Positions 40,957 to 51,044 of a DNA stretch of 64,000 nucleotides are shown one piece after another. The translations under genes and the position numbers were made by a program. Below the pieces are notes generated by a model. It saw nothing but the letters and a program-made list of their open reading frames with translations, was not told where the DNA came from and did not search any database. This DNA is from Burkholderia lata (lineage in GTDB: Bacteria; Pseudomonadota; Gammaproteobacteria; Burkholderiales; Burkholderiaceae), in the NCBI RefSeq assembly GCF_000012945.1, contig NC_007510.1:620001-684000 (forward strand), in the 5' to 3' direction. The first letter of the stretch is position 1. Each line of letters begins with the position of its first letter.

Positions 40957-41262
40957 TTACACCGGTTGCTTGGCGGCCGGCTGCGATGTCGCGCCGGGCA
41001 GCGTGCCGGGCGAGCGTGCATCAGGTGCCGGCGCGTGGACGGCCGACGCATGGCCGTGCCCGCGTGCGCAGAAATGACGGACGCGTTCGCGCACCGCGCG
41101 CAGGCGGGCGACGCGATCCTCGGCGTGGGCGGCGCGGGCTTCGGCAATGCGTGTATCGAGTGCGTCGAGCTTGGCTTCGCAGTCGGCGCGGGCGGCGACG
41201 GCAGGCGCCGCGGCGGCCAGCAGCGCGGCCGTGAGGAAGGGCGTAAGTCGTTGATTCATCAT
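40957..41262 (-). CDS. DUF1090 (YqjC-like) small periplasmic protein
   Basis: A 101-residue exported protein. The signal peptide spans about residues 1-27 (MMNQRLTPFLTAALLAAAAP ... ARA). The mature part has the YqjC/DUF1090 pattern: Cys28, LDALDTRIAEARAAHAEDRV with a short heptad helix, RLRAVRERVRHFC with a second Cys at about 65. The tail is Ala/Pro-rich. Start may be either of two adjacent ATGs. Function is unknown; relatives respond to envelope or oxidative stress in some bacteria. Confidence 0.72.
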   Translation of the reverse strand: MMNQRLTPFLTAALLAAAAPAVAARADCEAKLDALDTRIAEARAAHAEDRVARLRAVRERVRHFCARGHGHASAVHAPAPDARSPGTLPGATSQPAAKQPV

Positions 41263-41422
41263 GCTTGTTTGTTGTTTTCCAGATTCGGCCGGTCTGGCGC
41301 GGGATGGTCATGTGCCGCGCGTCGATGGGTGCCTCCCCGGGCGCTCGGTTCGCCTGGCTTGTCGGGGCACGAACGGATTTTGGCCCATTTCGGCGCCCGT
41401 GGACACGGGATGTGGATTCCCT

Positions 41423-41452
41423 TTGACCGCGTTGCCGTATTTCCTTTATAAT
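41423..41452 (+). promoter_or_regulatory. Promoter of rplM-rpsI
   Basis: TTGACC (41423-41428), an 18-base spacer and TATAAT (41447-41452) make the best promoter in the window. The predicted leader to rplM is about 115 nt. Confidence 0.8.
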
Positions 41453-41458
41453 TCAGGG

Positions 41459-41573
41459 CTTTTCCGCATTCATGCCCACGGAAAAAGAACAGGGAGAGCC
41501 TGCACCGCGCCTCGAAGCGCACACAGACAAGCAGGAAGAACACATCGGGCAAAGCAATTTTTTTGGATCGATC
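41459..41573 (+). promoter_or_regulatory. rplM 5' leader, possible autoregulatory region
   Basis: TTTTCCG (41460-41466) pairs with CGGAAAA (41479-41485) at the very 5' end of the predicted transcript, followed by an unstructured A/G-rich segment. L13 represses its own operon in E. coli, so a control role is plausible, though no matching structure is proven here. The frame is open upstream of rplM to 41472, but this is leader rather than coding sequence. Confidence 0.4.
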
Positions 41574-42002
41574 ATGAAGACGTTTTCCGCAAAAGCCCAT
41601 GAGGTGACGCGCGAATGGTACGTGATTGACGCGACGGATAAGGTTCTCGGCCGTGTTGCCAGCGAAGTGGCACGCCGTCTGCGCGGCAAGCACAAGCCTG
41701 AGTTCACCCCGCACGTCGACACTGGTGATTTCATCATCATCATCAACGCAAGCAAGTTGAAGGTCACGGGCAACAAGACTCTGGACAAGAAGTACTACCG
41801 TCACTCGGGTTACCCGGGCGGTATCTATGAAACGACGTTCGGCAAGATGCAAGAACGCTTCCCGGGCCGTGCGCTCGAGAAAGCGGTCAAGGGCATGCTG
41901 CCGAAGGGCCCGCTCGGCTACGCGATGATCAAGAAGCTGAAGGTCTACGCTGAAGCTACGCATCCGCATTCGGCTCAACAGCCGAAGGCGCTCGAGATCT
42001 AA
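41574..42002 (+). CDS. rplM: 50S ribosomal protein L13
   Basis: A 142-residue L13 of the large subunit. Signatures are [19 protein letters not shown] (about 13-31), [19 protein letters not shown] (about 34-52), the YRHSGYPGG turn (about 75-83) and [12 protein letters not shown] (about 104-115). Codon usage is the less extreme, highly expressed type. It is co-transcribed with rpsI, 11 bases downstream. Confidence 0.98.
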
Positions 42003-42013
42003 GGGGAGCCCAC

Positions 42014-42406
42014 ATGATCGGTAACTGGAACTACGGTACGGGCCGCCGCAAGAGCGCAGTCGCACGTGTCTTCATCAAGGCTGGCAAGGGCGACATCATC
42101 GTCAACGGCAAGCCCATCGCTGACTACTTCTCGCGCGAAACGTCGCTGATGATCGTGCGTCAACCGCTGGAACTCACGAACCACGGCCAGACGTTCGACA
42201 TCAAGGTCAACGTCAACGGCGGCGGCGAAACGGGTCAGGCAGGTGCAGTGCGCCACGGTATCACCCGTGCACTGATCGACTACGATGCGACGCTGAAGCC
42301 GTCGCTGTCGAGCGCAGGCTTCGTCACGCGCGATGCACGTGAAGTCGAGCGTAAGAAGGTTGGTCTGCGCAAGGCACGCCGCGCAAAGCAGTTCTCGAAG
42401 CGTTAA
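42014..42406 (+). CDS. rpsI: 30S ribosomal protein S9
   Basis: A 130-residue S9 of the small subunit. The typical start [13 protein letters not shown], the [15 protein letters not shown] segment (about 70-84) and the Arg/Lys-rich C-terminus ending QFSKR, which reaches the P-site tRNA, are all present. Second gene of the universal rplM-rpsI operon, closed by a strong terminator. Confidence 0.98.
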   Translation: MIGNWNYGTGRRKSAVARVFIKAGKGDIIVNGKPIADYFSRETSLMIVRQPLELTNHGQTFDIKVNVNGGGETGQAGAVRHGITRALIDYDATLKPSLSSAGFVTRDAREVERKKVGLRKARRAKQFSKR

Positions 42407-42448
42407 TTCCGCTTCATGGCCTCGCCGCTCCCGGGCGGCGTCCGCCGG

Positions 42449-42482
42449 AAAAACCGCCAGTGTTCGCGCTGGCGGTTTTTTT
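42449..42482 (+). terminator. Terminator of rplM-rpsI
   Basis: AAAAACCGCCAG pairs with CTGGCGGTTTTT around an 8-base loop, followed by further T residues. Confidence 0.88.
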
Positions 42483-42624
42483 ATGTCTGTCTCCAGGCGC
42501 GTGCTGCCGCGGCCCGCGCGGGCGTGTTTGATGAAATCGACAAGAACCTATTGATTTCATGGACTTCAGCACGATCTTCTGATCGGCCCTACAATAGCGG
42601 CTAAAGCTTTTTGGAGAGTTCGCA

Positions 42625-42996
42625 ATGAACGCTGTTACCGAATCCGCAGCAACGACGGCCGAAATGCCGGTTCCGTTCGTCTTCACCGACGCCGCAGCCG
42701 ACAAGGTCAAGCAACTGATCGACGAAGAGGGCAATCCCGACCTGAAGCTGCGCGTGTTCGTGCAGGGCGGCGGCTGCTCCGGCTTCCAGTATGGCTTCAC
42801 GTTCGACGAGGAAGTCAACGAGGACGACACCGTGATGAACAAGAACGGCGTCCAGCTCCTGATCGACTCGATGAGCTACCAGTACCTGGTCGGCGCAGAG
42901 ATCGACTACAAGGACGACCTCAACGGCGCCCAGTTCGTGATCAAGAACCCGAACGCGAGCACCACCTGCGGGTGCGGTTCGTCGTTCTCGGTCTGA
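42625..42996 (+). CDS. erpA: Iron-sulfur cluster insertion protein ErpA
   Basis: A 123-residue A-type carrier protein that delivers Fe-S clusters to apoproteins. The three cluster cysteines are in [11 protein letters not shown] (about 49-59) and [11 protein letters not shown] at the C-terminus. The N-terminal 15 residues are a variable extension. A TACAAT -10 element at 42590-42595 gives it its own promoter, and a terminator follows at 43031. Confidence 0.95.
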   Translation: MNAVTESAATTAEMPVPFVFTDAAADKVKQLIDEEGNPDLKLRVFVQGGGCSGFQYGFTFDEEVNEDDTVMNKNGVQLLIDSMSYQYLVGAEIDYKDDLNGAQFVIKNPNASTTCGCGSSFSV

Positions 42997-43030
42997 GCAC
43001 ACGGCTGATCCGACCCGGTTCGCCGGAATG

Positions 43031-43059
43031 AAAAACGGGGCTTCATGCCCCGTTTTTTT
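43031..43059. terminator. Terminator between erpA and anmK
   Basis: AAAAACGGGGC and GCCCCGTTTTT form an 11-bp stem around TTCAT, with A- and T-runs, serving two convergent genes. Confidence 0.85.
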
Positions 43060-43109
43060 ATGCCCGTTCGCAATGGCGATGCGGTGCCCGCCGTATGGCA
43101 GGCGCCGCG

Positions 43110-44258
43110 TCAGCGCGGATAGAGCGCGCCGAGCACGCGGTTGCCGGCCGCACCGGTGACCGTCGCGAGATTGCCGGGCTGGCGCGCGGTGAAACGGTAC
43201 GCGAGCCACGCGAACGCGAGCGCCTCGACCTGCTGCGGCGGCACGCCGAGCGTGGCTGTCGTATCGACCGTGGCCGGCACGCCGGCCTCGCGCAGCGCGT
43301 GCCGGAGCGCGTCGAGCAGCACCGGATTGCGTGCGCCGCCGCCGCAGACGAACACGGCCTTGCAGCCGGCTGCGTGTTGCGCGATCTCGCGTGCGACCGA
43401 CACGGCGGTAAGCGCGGTGAGGGTCGCCTGCACGTCCTCCGGCGCAACCTGTGCGAACGCGGCGAGCTTCGCGTCGAGCCATGCGGGATTGAACAGGTCG
43501 CGCCCGGTGCTTTTCGGCGGCGGAGCAGCGAAATACGGTTCGTCGAGCAGCGCGTCGAGCAGCGGCGCGTGGACGGTGCCGCGCGCGGCGAACTTGCCGC
43601 CGTCGTCGTACGGCTTGCCGAGATGGCGGGTCGCCCATTCGTCGAGGAGCGCATTCGCGGGGCCGCAGTCGAAGCCGCGCACGTCGCCGCCTTCGCCGGG
43701 CAGAATCGTGATGTTGCTGATCCCGCCGAGATTGCAGACGACGCGCGTCTCGCCCGGCGCGCCGAACACCGTGGCATGGAAGGCCGGCGCGAGCGGCGCG
43801 CCGTGGCCGCCTGCCGCGACGTCGCGGCTGCGGAAATCGGCGATCACGTCGACCTGGGTCAGCTCGGCGAGCAGGGCCGGATTGTTGATCTGCCGCGTAT
43901 AGCCGCGCTCGGGGCGATGGCGCACGGTCTGGCCGTGCACGCCGATCGCGCGGATCTCGTCGCGCGACAGTCCGGCCGTGCGCTGCAATTCGTGGCAGCA
44001 CACCGCGTAGCGCGTGACCAGTGCGTTCGCCGCGAGCGATTCGCGGTCGATCTCGTCGTCGCCGGGCTGCTGCAGCGCGAACAGCGCGTCGCGCAGCGAT
44101 TGCGCGAAGCCGACGAACGCTTCCGCGAGCACGACCGGTGCCTTGCCGGCCTCGAAACGCACGGCGACGCCATCGACGCCGTCCATGCTGGTTCCCGACA
44201 TCAGCCCGAAGTAGATGCCGTCGGCCGGATGGGCGTTTTGCGGCTGTCGTTGCGGCAC
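43110..44258 (-). CDS. anmK: Anhydro-N-acetylmuramic acid kinase
   Basis: A 382-residue sugar kinase of the ASKHA fold, phosphorylating and opening 1,6-anhydroMurNAc in murein recycling. Motifs: [17 protein letters not shown] (about 16-32, phosphate 1), [11 protein letters not shown] (about 106-116), [12 protein letters not shown] (about 176-187), and [14 protein letters not shown] (about 305-318, adenosine). Length is standard. It is divergent from tyrS. Confidence 0.96.
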   Translation of the reverse strand: MPQRQPQNAHPADGIYFGLMSGTSMDGVDGVAVRFEAGKAPVVLAEAFVGFAQSLRDALFALQQPGDDEIDRESLAANALVTRYAVCCHELQRTAGLSRDEIRAIGVHGQTVRHRPERGYTRQINNPALLAELTQVDVIADFRSRDVAAGGHGAPLAPAFHATVFGAPGETRVVCNLGGISNITILPGEGGDVRGFDCGPANALLDEWATRHLGKPYDDGGKFAARGTVHAPLLDALLDEPYFAAPPPKSTGRDLFNPAWLDAKLAAFAQVAPEDVQATLTALTAVSVAREIAQHAAGCKAVFVCGGGARNPVLLDALRHALREAGVPATVDTTATLGVPPQQVEALAFAWLAYRFTARQPGNLATVTGAAGNRVLGALYPR

Positions 44259-44400
44259 GTTGGGTTCTCCTGGATCGTGCGGCGCGGGCCGGTGCCGCGC
44301 GCCTTGCGCCCGATTATCCGCGCAACGTGACGCGCCGTTAAGCGATGGGCGCGCAAGTTATGGGAAAATCCCTGTCTTTGCGACATTCTTCCTGGCACCG

Positions 44401-45642
44401 ATGAGCACCGAACCCAGTTCCAAGCCTGTTTTCCCGATCACCGACGAAGTCCGGCATGCGCTCGCCGTCACGAAGCGCGGCGTCGACGAGCTGCTGGTCG
44501 AGGAAGAGTTCGCGCAGAAGCTCGCGCGCAGCGCGGCGACGGGCACGCCGCTTCGCATCAAGCTCGGCCTCGACCCGACGGCGCCTGACATCCACATCGG
44601 CCATACGGTCGTGCTGAACAAGATGCGTCAGCTGCAGGACCTCGGCCACACGGTGATCTTCCTGATCGGCGATTTCACGTCGCTGATCGGCGACCCGTCG
44701 GGCCGCAACGCGACGCGCCCGCCGCTCACGCGCGAGCAGATCGAGTCGAACGCGAAGACCTACTTCGAGCAGGCCGCACTCGTGCTCGACCGCGACAAGA
44801 CCGAAATCCGCTACAACAGCGAATGGTCGATGCCGCTCGGCGCGGACGGGATGATCAAGCTCGCGTCGCGCTACACGGTCGCGCGGATCCTCGAGCGCGA
44901 GGATTTCACGAAGCGCTTCCAGGGCGGCGTGCCGATCTCGATCCACGAATTCCTGTACCCGCTGATGCAGGGCTACGACTCGGTCGCGCTGAACGCCGAC
45001 CTCGAGCTCGGCGGCACCGACCAGAAGTTCAACCTGCTGGTCGGCCGCGAACTGCAGAAGCAGTACGGCCAGGAACAGCAGTGCATTCTGACGATGCCGC
45101 TGCTCGAAGGTCTCGACGGCGTCGAGAAGATGTCGAAGTCGAAGGGCAACTACGTCGGCATCAGCGAGCAGCCGACCGACATGTTCGGCAAGCTGATGAG
45201 CATCTCGGACACGCTGATGTGGCGGTACTTCGAACTGCTGTCGTTCCGCCCGATGGACGAGATCGGCGGCTTCAAGCGCGAGATCGAAGGCGGCCGCAAC
45301 CCGCGCGACTTCAAGGTGCTGCTCGCGCAGGAAATCGTCGCGCGCTTCCACTCGCAAGCCGACGCCGAGCGTGCGCTCGAAGATTTCAACCACCGCGCGA
45401 AGGGCGGCGTGCCGGACGACATTCCGTCGGTCACGCTCGCGGGCGCGCCGCTGGCGATCGGCCAGTTGCTGAAGCAGGCCGGCCTCGTGCCGTCGACGAG
45501 CGAGGCGCTGCGCAACATCGAGCAGGGCGGCGTGAAGATCGATGGCGCGACCGTGTCGGACAAGGGCCTGAAGGTCGAAGCCGGCGAGTTCGTCGTGCAG
45601 GTCGGCAAGCGCCGCTTCGCGCGCGTCACGCTGACCGCATGA
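44401..45642 (+). CDS. tyrS: Tyrosyl-tRNA synthetase
   Basis: A 413-residue class I TyrRS of the TyrZ type. The HIGH motif is DIHIGHTVV (about 63-71), the tyrosine/KMSKS loop is [12 protein letters not shown] (about 242-253), and a C-terminal S4-like RNA-binding domain (about 340-413) ends [15 protein letters not shown] 44401 has no clear Shine-Dalgarno sequence; upstream frame lacks family similarity. Its stop overlaps the dtd start (ATGA), coupling translation of two tRNA-quality genes. Confidence 0.96.
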   Translation: MSTEPSSKPVFPITDEVRHALAVTKRGVDELLVEEEFAQKLARSAATGTPLRIKLGLDPTAPDIHIGHTVVLNKMRQLQDLGHTVIFLIGDFTSLIGDPSGRNATRPPLTREQIESNAKTYFEQAALVLDRDKTEIRYNSEWSMPLGADGMIKLASRYTVARILEREDFTKRFQGGVPISIHEFLYPLMQGYDSVALNADLELGGTDQKFNLLVGRELQKQYGQEQQCILTMPLLEGLDGVEKMSKSKGNYVGISEQPTDMFGKLMSISDTLMWRYFELLSFRPMDEIGGFKREIEGGRNPRDFKVLLAQEIVARFHSQADAERALEDFNHRAKGGVPDDIPSVTLAGAPLAIGQLLKQAGLVPSTSEALRNIEQGGVKIDGATVSDKGLKVEAGEFVVQVGKRRFARVTLTA

Positions 45643-46097
45643 TCGCGCTGATCCAGCGCGTGAAGCGCGCCGACGTGCGCGTCGGCGACCGTACGACCGG
45701 CGAGATCGGCGCGGGCCTGCTCGCGCTGGTCTGCGCGGAGCGCGGCGACACCGACGCAGCGGCCGACAAGCTGCTCGCGAAGATGCTCGGCTATCGCGTG
45801 TTCAGCGACGCCGCCGGCAAGATGAACCTGCCGGTATCGAATATCGACGGTGAGGGCCGCGCGGGCGGCCTGCTGCTCGTGTCGCAGTTCACGCTGGCGG
45901 CCGATACCAACAGCGGGCTGCGTCCGAGCTTTACGCCGGCCGCGCCGCCCGACGAAGGCGCGCGGCTGTTCGACTATTTCGTCGCGGCCGCGCGTGCGCG
46001 CCATCCGGTCGTCGAGACGGGCGAGTTCGGCGCCGACATGCAGGTGTCGCTCGTCAACGACGGCCCCGTGACATTCTGGCTGCAAGTGCGGCCCTGA
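45639..46097 (+). CDS. dtd: D-aminoacyl-tRNA deacylase
   Basis: A 152-residue Dtd that hydrolyses D-amino acids from tRNA. The N-terminus [15 protein letters not shown], the active-site SQFTLAADT (about 85-93) and the cross-subunit motif [10 protein letters not shown] (about 140-149) identify the family. It overlaps tyrS by four bases; TyrRS is a known source of D-Tyr-tRNA, which gives the pairing functional sense. Confidence 0.97.
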   Translation: MIALIQRVKRADVRVGDRTTGEIGAGLLALVCAERGDTDAAADKLLAKMLGYRVFSDAAGKMNLPVSNIDGEGRAGGLLLVSQFTLAADTNSGLRPSFTPAAPPDEGARLFDYFVAAARARHPVVETGEFGADMQVSLVNDGPVTFWLQVRP

Positions 46098-46120
46098 TTC
46101 TTCCCCGGAGACGCGCCGCG

Positions 46121-46783
46121 ATGGCCACCACGCAGATTCTTTTCATCCGCCATGGCGAGACGGCCTGGAATCGCATCAAGCGCATCCAGGGTCATATCGA
46201 CATCCCGCTGGCCGAAACAGGCCTCGAGCAGGCACAGAAGCTGGCCGCGCGGCTCGCACGCGACGCGCGTGACGGCGCACGGCTCGACGCGATCTATTCG
46301 AGCGACCTGATGCGCGCGCAGCAGACTGCGCAGCCGTTCGCCGACGCGCTCGGGCTTTCGCTGCGGCTGCGGGAAGGGCTGCGCGAACGCTCGTACGGCC
46401 AGTTTCAGGGGCACGACAGTGCCGAGATCGAGACGCTGTTCCCCGACGCCTACGCGGCCTGGCAGACGCGCGACCCCGGCTTCGCGCCGGAGGGCGGCGA
46501 GTCGCAGCGCGAGTTCTACCACCGCGTGCTGCATGCGCTCGAACCGATCGTCGCCGAGCATCCGGGCGGCCGGATCGCGTGCGTCGCGCATGGCGGCGTG
46601 CTCGATTGCGTCTATCGTTTCGCGAACGGCATCGAGCTGTCGGCGCCGCGCAACTATCAACTGCTCAACACGAGCATCAACGTCGTCGATTACGTCGATG
46701 GCCGCGCGCAAGTCGTGCAGTGGGCCGACGTGTCGCACCTGGACGCGGCAAGCGACGACGACGGGTACCGCAAGGTGCTCTGA
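46121..46783 (+). CDS. Histidine phosphatase family protein (GpmB-like)
   Basis: A 220-residue phosphatase of the phosphoglycerate mutase superfamily. Catalytic LFIRHGETAWN (about 6-16) carries the phospho-acceptor His. RERSYGQFQG (about 88-97) and CVAHGGVLDC (about 153-162) supply the other Arg/Glu/His residues. Often annotated as GpmB or cobalamin phosphatase-like, but there is no cobalamin context. It lies 23 bases after dtd, likely co-transcribed. The substrate is unknown. Confidence 0.85.
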   Translation: MATTQILFIRHGETAWNRIKRIQGHIDIPLAETGLEQAQKLAARLARDARDGARLDAIYSSDLMRAQQTAQPFADALGLSLRLREGLRERSYGQFQGHDSAEIETLFPDAYAAWQTRDPGFAPEGGESQREFYHRVLHALEPIVAEHPGGRIACVAHGGVLDCVYRFANGIELSAPRNYQLLNTSINVVDYVDGRAQVVQWADVSHLDAASDDDGYRKVL

Positions 46784-46848
46784 GCCAGCAGGCCCCGTCC
46801 GGCATTGCCGGCCGGGGTGTCCTTCCTGCGTGGCGGTTGCCGCTTGCC

Positions 46849-47985
46849 TTACTGCGGCAGCGCGTGGCGCGTCTTGTAGTCGAGCGCGTACGCGATCTTG
46901 CCGGGCTTGTCCGCCGTGATCGGCTGGCGCAGCTTGTCGAACTCCCCCTTGCTGTATTTCTTCCCGCCGTTGATCGCGTCCGCGCGGCCGAGGTCGGCGC
47001 CCGTCTTGCCGTCGATCACCGGGTCCGTGGCCGCGACCATGCGCGTCGACGCATTCCAGACCGCGTTCAGGTAGCCCGTGTCGGCCTTCGCCGGATCCGG
47101 GTCGGTTGTGCCGGCGCGCGTCAGGTCATAGCCGGTGAGCGCGAACGTGCCCGGTTGCGCGCGCAGCCAGTCGGCCCAGTAGAACTCGAGATAGTCGGTC
47201 GCTTGTGCGGGCTTGCTGTAGCCGATGTCGCGCGTGAAATAGACGAGCGAGCGGTAGCGGTCGTTCGTCATCCCGAGTTTCAGGCCGAGCCCGGTCGGCA
47301 GTTGCGCGGTCGTGATCGGCTTGCCTTCGCCGTTCTTGAGGCGCAGATAGCCGCGGCTCTGCATCTGCTGCCAGAACGCGTCGCCCGAGTAGTCGCTGAG
47401 GTTGTCCTTGACGACGACGTGTACGTGCAGCGCCGGGCCGCCGTCGGGCGTCTCGTAGTAGGTCGACAGGCCGTGATGGCCGTCGGTCAGGTACAGCGCA
47501 TCGCCATTCGGGCCGATCACGACCGGGTTCAGCACCGAGCGGTCGCGGGCGTTCGCATCGGTGGTCGTGCACGTGTAGCTCGCGGGATCGCGCAGCGTCG
47601 ACTTGGCCGTATAGCCGCTCGATGCGACGCCGACGAGGCCTTCGTCCGCGCAGAAGTCGTCAAATTTCTTGTCGGGCTGCAGTTCGTAGCGGCCGAGCTT
47701 GTAGTAGATCTGGTCGTAGCCGATCGCGCCCTGCGTCGGGTGGAGGTCGCCGAGCGTCACGTCGATCAGGTCGCCCGCGCGAGCGGCCTTCCACTTGCCC
47801 GGTTGCGGCGTGACGGTGGCCGGCGGCGTGGGGGCCGGCGTGGTCGGGGTGCCGCCGGATGGCGTTTGCGCGTCCGAACGCGCGACGGCGGCGACATCGT
47901 CGCCTCCGCAGGCGGAAAGGGCGAAAACGGTGGACAGGCTGGCGGCAAGGGCGAAACGGATCGGCAGGCGTGGCATCGCGGGCAT
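46849..47985 (-). CDS. Exported lipoprotein with ParB/Srx-like domain (ParBc_2 type)
   Basis: A 378-residue putative lipoprotein. The signal PIRFALAASLSTVFALSACGG has lipobox Leu-Ser-Ala-Cys (about Cys26 from this start). A Thr/Pro linker (about 36-64) leads to a domain with DVTLGDLHPTQGAIGYDQIY and GNGDALYLTDGHHGLS-type signatures (GPNGDALYLTDGHHGLS, about 152-168), the hallmark of ParB/Srx folds. The protein is normally a DNA- or nucleotide-binding type, so finding it behind a lipid anchor is odd. Several starts are possible (48045, 47985, 47976). Function is not known. Confidence 0.75.
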   Translation of the reverse strand: MPAMPRLPIRFALAASLSTVFALSACGGDDVAAVARSDAQTPSGGTPTTPAPTPPATVTPQPGKWKAARAGDLIDVTLGDLHPTQGAIGYDQIYYKLGRYELQPDKKFDDFCADEGLVGVASSGYTAKSTLRDPASYTCTTTDANARDRSVLNPVVIGPNGDALYLTDGHHGLSTYYETPDGGPALHVHVVVKDNLSDYSGDAFWQQMQSRGYLRLKNGEGKPITTAQLPTGLGLKLGMTNDRYRSLVYFTRDIGYSKPAQATDYLEFYWADWLRAQPGTFALTGYDLTRAGTTDPDPAKADTGYLNAVWNASTRMVAATDPVIDGKTGADLGRADAINGGKKYSKGEFDKLRQPITADKPGKIAYALDYKTRHALPQ

Positions 47986-48127
47986 CGGGTGTCGGTCGGG
48001 TGGGCGGGACACCGCGCGGGTCACGACAGGCGGGACGTGCGGCACGGGCGACCGTGCGCGGGTGCAAGCCCGTCAGCTTGTCACAGGTATTTGACAGTAA
48101 ATTGAAATGATAAGAGGAAGCGGATCG

Positions 48128-49081
48128 TCAGGCAGGCGGGGTGCCGTCGGGCGGTGTCGCGGCGGCACGGCGGCGCGCACGCTTTGACGCGCCGTTCACG
48201 AGCGCCCAGCGCAGCACAGGGGCGACGACCCGGATGCCGGGCCGGACCACCGCGCGTCGCAGCGGCGCGAACGCCGACACGCCAAGCATGCGCTGCGCCC
48301 ACGGCGGCAGCAGGTCGATTCCCGCGTGCATCACCAGCGACGCGGCCGGCCGCAGAGCAGGCTTCGCGACCGGCACGTTCAGAAGGATGGACATCACGTC
48401 GAACGTGCGTGGCCCGGCCTCGAGTTCGGGCAGCATGCGTGCGAGATAGGCGGCCACTTCGGCACGCGAGCGAGGTACTTCACGTGCGCCGAGCATTTCG
48501 GCGATCAATGCCGTTTCGGCGTAGTAGCGATCCTGCAGCTCGCCCGGCAGCGCCGGATTCACGTAGCGCAGATGTGCGGCGAGGAAACTCGACACTTCCG
48601 CGACATGCACCCAGGTCAGCAACGCCGGATCGTCGGCGCGGTACGGCCGGCCGTCCGGCGCGGTGCCCGATATGTGCGAGTGGATCGATTTTACGCGCTC
48701 GACCAGCGCGAGTGCGTCCGCGCGGCTGCCGAACGTCGTGCCGGTGATGAACGTGGCGGTGCGCCGCAGGCGGCCGAGGATGTCGGTGCGGAACGACGAG
48801 TGATCCCAGACGCCCGCGAGTGCGAGCGGGTGGAGCGCCTGCAGCAGCAGCGCGGCGATGCCGCCCGTCATCATCGACGTGAAGTCGGCATGCACGCGCC
48901 AGCAGATGGCATCGGGACCGAACAGCCCCGGATCTCCCGGCGGCGAAGAGAGGTCGAGCGACGGGCCGCCGCCGCCCGCCGTCAGGTGCGTGACGCCGGC
49001 CACGAGCCGCTTGCGGATCGGCTCGGCCCAGCGCGGGCCCGGTGCGGGTGCGGCGGAGTGGGAGCTGGGCGGCGTCGTCAT
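48128..49081 (-). CDS. Oxygenase MpaB family protein (DUF2236)
   Basis: A 317-residue protein of the MpaB/latex-clearing-type haem family. Conserved pieces are DPGLFGPDAICWRVHADF (about 50-67), LLQALHPLALAGVWDHS (about 79-95), TATFITGTTFG (about 108-118) and LTWVHVAEVSSFLAA (about 154-168, with a candidate His haem ligand). A C-terminal Arg/Ala-rich tail follows. Family members include O2-dependent oxygenases, but the substrate here is not indicated. It lies 24 bases after ruvB on the same strand. Confidence 0.82.
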   Translation of the reverse strand: MTTPPSSHSAAPAPGPRWAEPIRKRLVAGVTHLTAGGGGPSLDLSSPPGDPGLFGPDAICWRVHADFTSMMTGGIAALLLQALHPLALAGVWDHSSFRTDILGRLRRTATFITGTTFGSRADALALVERVKSIHSHISGTAPDGRPYRADDPALLTWVHVAEVSSFLAAHLRYVNPALPGELQDRYYAETALIAEMLGAREVPRSRAEVAAYLARMLPELEAGPRTFDVMSILLNVPVAKPALRPAASLVMHAGIDLLPPWAQRMLGVSAFAPLRRAVVRPGIRVVAPVLRWALVNGASKRARRRAAATPPDGTPPA

Positions 49082-49105
49082 GGCGGGTGCGGCTCGGGCG
49101 GCGGG

Positions 49106-50176
49106 TTACTTCCCGTCGGGGGTATCCCACTCGCCGCGTTCGGTGCGGCCGGTGTCGGGCACGGAAAGCCCGAAGTGGCGATAGGTAAGCAGTGTCGCGA
49201 CGCGCCCGCGCGGCGTGCGCTGCAGGAAGCCCTGCTGGATCAGGTACGGCTCGAGTACGTCTTCGATCGTGTCGCGCTCCTCGCCGATCGCTGCCGCGAG
49301 GTTGTCGATGCCGACCGGGCCGCCGTCGAACTTGTACAGGATCGCCTCGAGCAGCTTGCGGTCCATCAGGTCGAAGCCGACCGGATCGACGTCGAGCATC
49401 GCAAGTGCCGCATCGGCGACGGCCGCGGTGATCTGGCCGTCGGCCTTCACTTCCGCGAAGTCGCGCACGCGGCGCAGCAGCCGGTTTGCAATCCGCGGCG
49501 TGCCGCGCGAACGCTTCGCGATTTCGAGCGCGCCGTTCGGATCGATCTGCGCGTTCAGCAGCGACGCCGAGCGCCGCACGATGCGCGACAGTTGCTCGGC
49601 ATCGTAGAACTCGAGGCGCGCGACGATCCCGAAGCGATCGCGCAACGGGTTGGTCAGCATCCCGGCGCGAGTGGTGGCGCCGACCAGCGTGAACGGCTGC
49701 AGGTCGAGCTTCACGCTGCGCGCGGCCGGGCCTTCGCCGATCATGATGTCGATCTGGTAATCCTCGAGTGCCGGATACAGGATTTCCTCGACGACCGGCG
49801 ACAGCCGGTGGATCTCGTCGATGAACAGCACGTCGTTCGCTTCGAGGTTCGTCAGCAGCGCGGCGAGATCGCCCGCGCGCTCGAGCACGGGGCCCGACGT
49901 CTGGCGCAGGTTCACGCCCATCTCCCGCGCGATGATGTGCGCGAGCGTCGTCTTGCCGAGGCCCGGCGGCCCGAACAGCAGCACGTGGTCGAGCGGCTCG
50001 GAGCGGCGCTTGGCGGCTTCGATGAAGATCTCGAGTTGGCCGCGCACCTTTTCCTGGCCGACGTAGTCGTCGAGCTGGCGCGGCCGCAGCGCACGTTCGA
50101 ACACCTCCTCGTGCGACGAGGCGGGCGTGGCGGCGATGATCCGCTGCTCGGTGGCGAGTTTGTCGGTTTCAATCAT
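49106..50176 (-). CDS. ruvB: Holliday junction helicase RuvB
   Basis: A 356-residue AAA+ motor that drives branch migration. Walker A is [12 protein letters not shown] (about 69-80), Walker [12 protein letters not shown] (about 116-126), sensor 1 [18 protein letters not shown] (about 164-181), and the C-terminal winged-helix contains [13 protein letters not shown]. It acts with RuvA and RuvC, encoded just upstream on the same strand in the order ruvC-ruvA-ruvB. Confidence 0.98.
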   Translation of the reverse strand: MIETDKLATEQRIIAATPASSHEEVFERALRPRQLDDYVGQEKVRGQLEIFIEAAKRRSEPLDHVLLFGPPGLGKTTLAHIIAREMGVNLRQTSGPVLERAGDLAALLTNLEANDVLFIDEIHRLSPVVEEILYPALEDYQIDIMIGEGPAARSVKLDLQPFTLVGATTRAGMLTNPLRDRFGIVARLEFYDAEQLSRIVRRSASLLNAQIDPNGALEIAKRSRGTPRIANRLLRRVRDFAEVKADGQITAAVADAALAMLDVDPVGFDLMDRKLLEAILYKFDGGPVGIDNLAAAIGEERDTIEDVLEPYLIQQGFLQRTPRGRVATLLTYRHFGLSVPDTGRTERGEWDTPDGK

Positions 50177-50306
50177 GCGGCCATTGTACCGCGCGCCGCT
50201 ATCCCGCCCACCTGGCCGAACGGCCGACTGGCGAGCGCTGCGCGGCCGCGCGACACTGGCTTCAACGCACCGGCTGGCGGTGCGTCATGCGGGCATCGTG
50301 CGTGGG

Positions 50307-50888
50307 TCAGACCTTCGACAACGCCTTCAATGCGAGCTTGATGCCTTCGGATACGCCGGTGCCGGCCGGCACGTTCTTGATCGCGGCGAGGCCTTCCTTT
50401 TCGGAATAGCCGAGCGCGAGCAGCGCGTTGAGGATGTCGGTTGCGTGGTCGGACGGCGACGCGGCGCCGGCGAGCTCGCCGAGATCGGCGCCGAGCTTGC
50501 CCTTCAGTTCGAGCAGCAGGCGCTCGGCCGTCTTCTTGCCGATGCCGGGCAGGCGCGTGAGGCGCGCGGCGTCCTGCATCGTCACGGCTTGCGCGAGTTC
50601 CTGCACGCTCATGCCGGACAGCACGGCGAGTGCCATGCGTGCGCCGATGCCGGTGATCTTCAGCAGCTCGCGGAAGGTCGTGCGCTCCTGCGGCGTCAGG
50701 AAGCCGTACAGCAGGTTCGCGTCCTCGCGGACGATCTGCTGCGTGAGCAGTACGACGCGCTCGCCGTTTTGCGGCAGGTTGTAGAAGGTACTCATCGGCA
50801 CGTCGATTTCGTAGCCGACGCCGTTGCAGTCGACGAGCAGGTGAGGCGGGTTCTTTTCGAGCAGGATGCCGGCGATGCGACCGATCAT
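50307..50888 (-). CDS. ruvA: Holliday junction DNA-binding subunit RuvA
   Basis: A 193-residue RuvA. Domain I has [20 protein letters not shown] and an acidic-pin region. The helix-hairpin-helix segments ([13 protein letters not shown], about 76-88; [17 protein letters not shown], about 111-127) bind the junction. The C-terminal domain III (about 145-193) contacts RuvB. Gaps of 130 and 156 bases separate it from ruvB and ruvC, larger than in many genera, so internal promoters are possible. Confidence 0.98.
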   Translation of the reverse strand: MIGRIAGILLEKNPPHLLVDCNGVGYEIDVPMSTFYNLPQNGERVVLLTQQIVREDANLLYGFLTPQERTTFRELLKITGIGARMALAVLSGMSVQELAQAVTMQDAARLTRLPGIGKKTAERLLLELKGKLGADLGELAGAASPSDHATDILNALLALGYSEKEGLAAIKNVPAGTGVSEGIKLALKALSKV

Positions 50889-51044
50889 GGATGGCTTGAT
50901 GCGAGGAAGAAAGCGCGAGTGTAGCGCACGTGCGGCGCTATGCCGACGGAGTCGGCCATCCGGCCGGGGCGATGTACGTCGCGTGTGCGACGCGCTCAGG
51001 CACCGCGGCCGAGCCGGCGTGCCGCGTGAGGGCGCGCGCCGGTG

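Noticed and set aside
41472..41573. N-terminal extension of rplM by 34 codons
   Set aside because: The extension has no L13 similarity; it lies in the predicted untranslated leader directly after the promoter.
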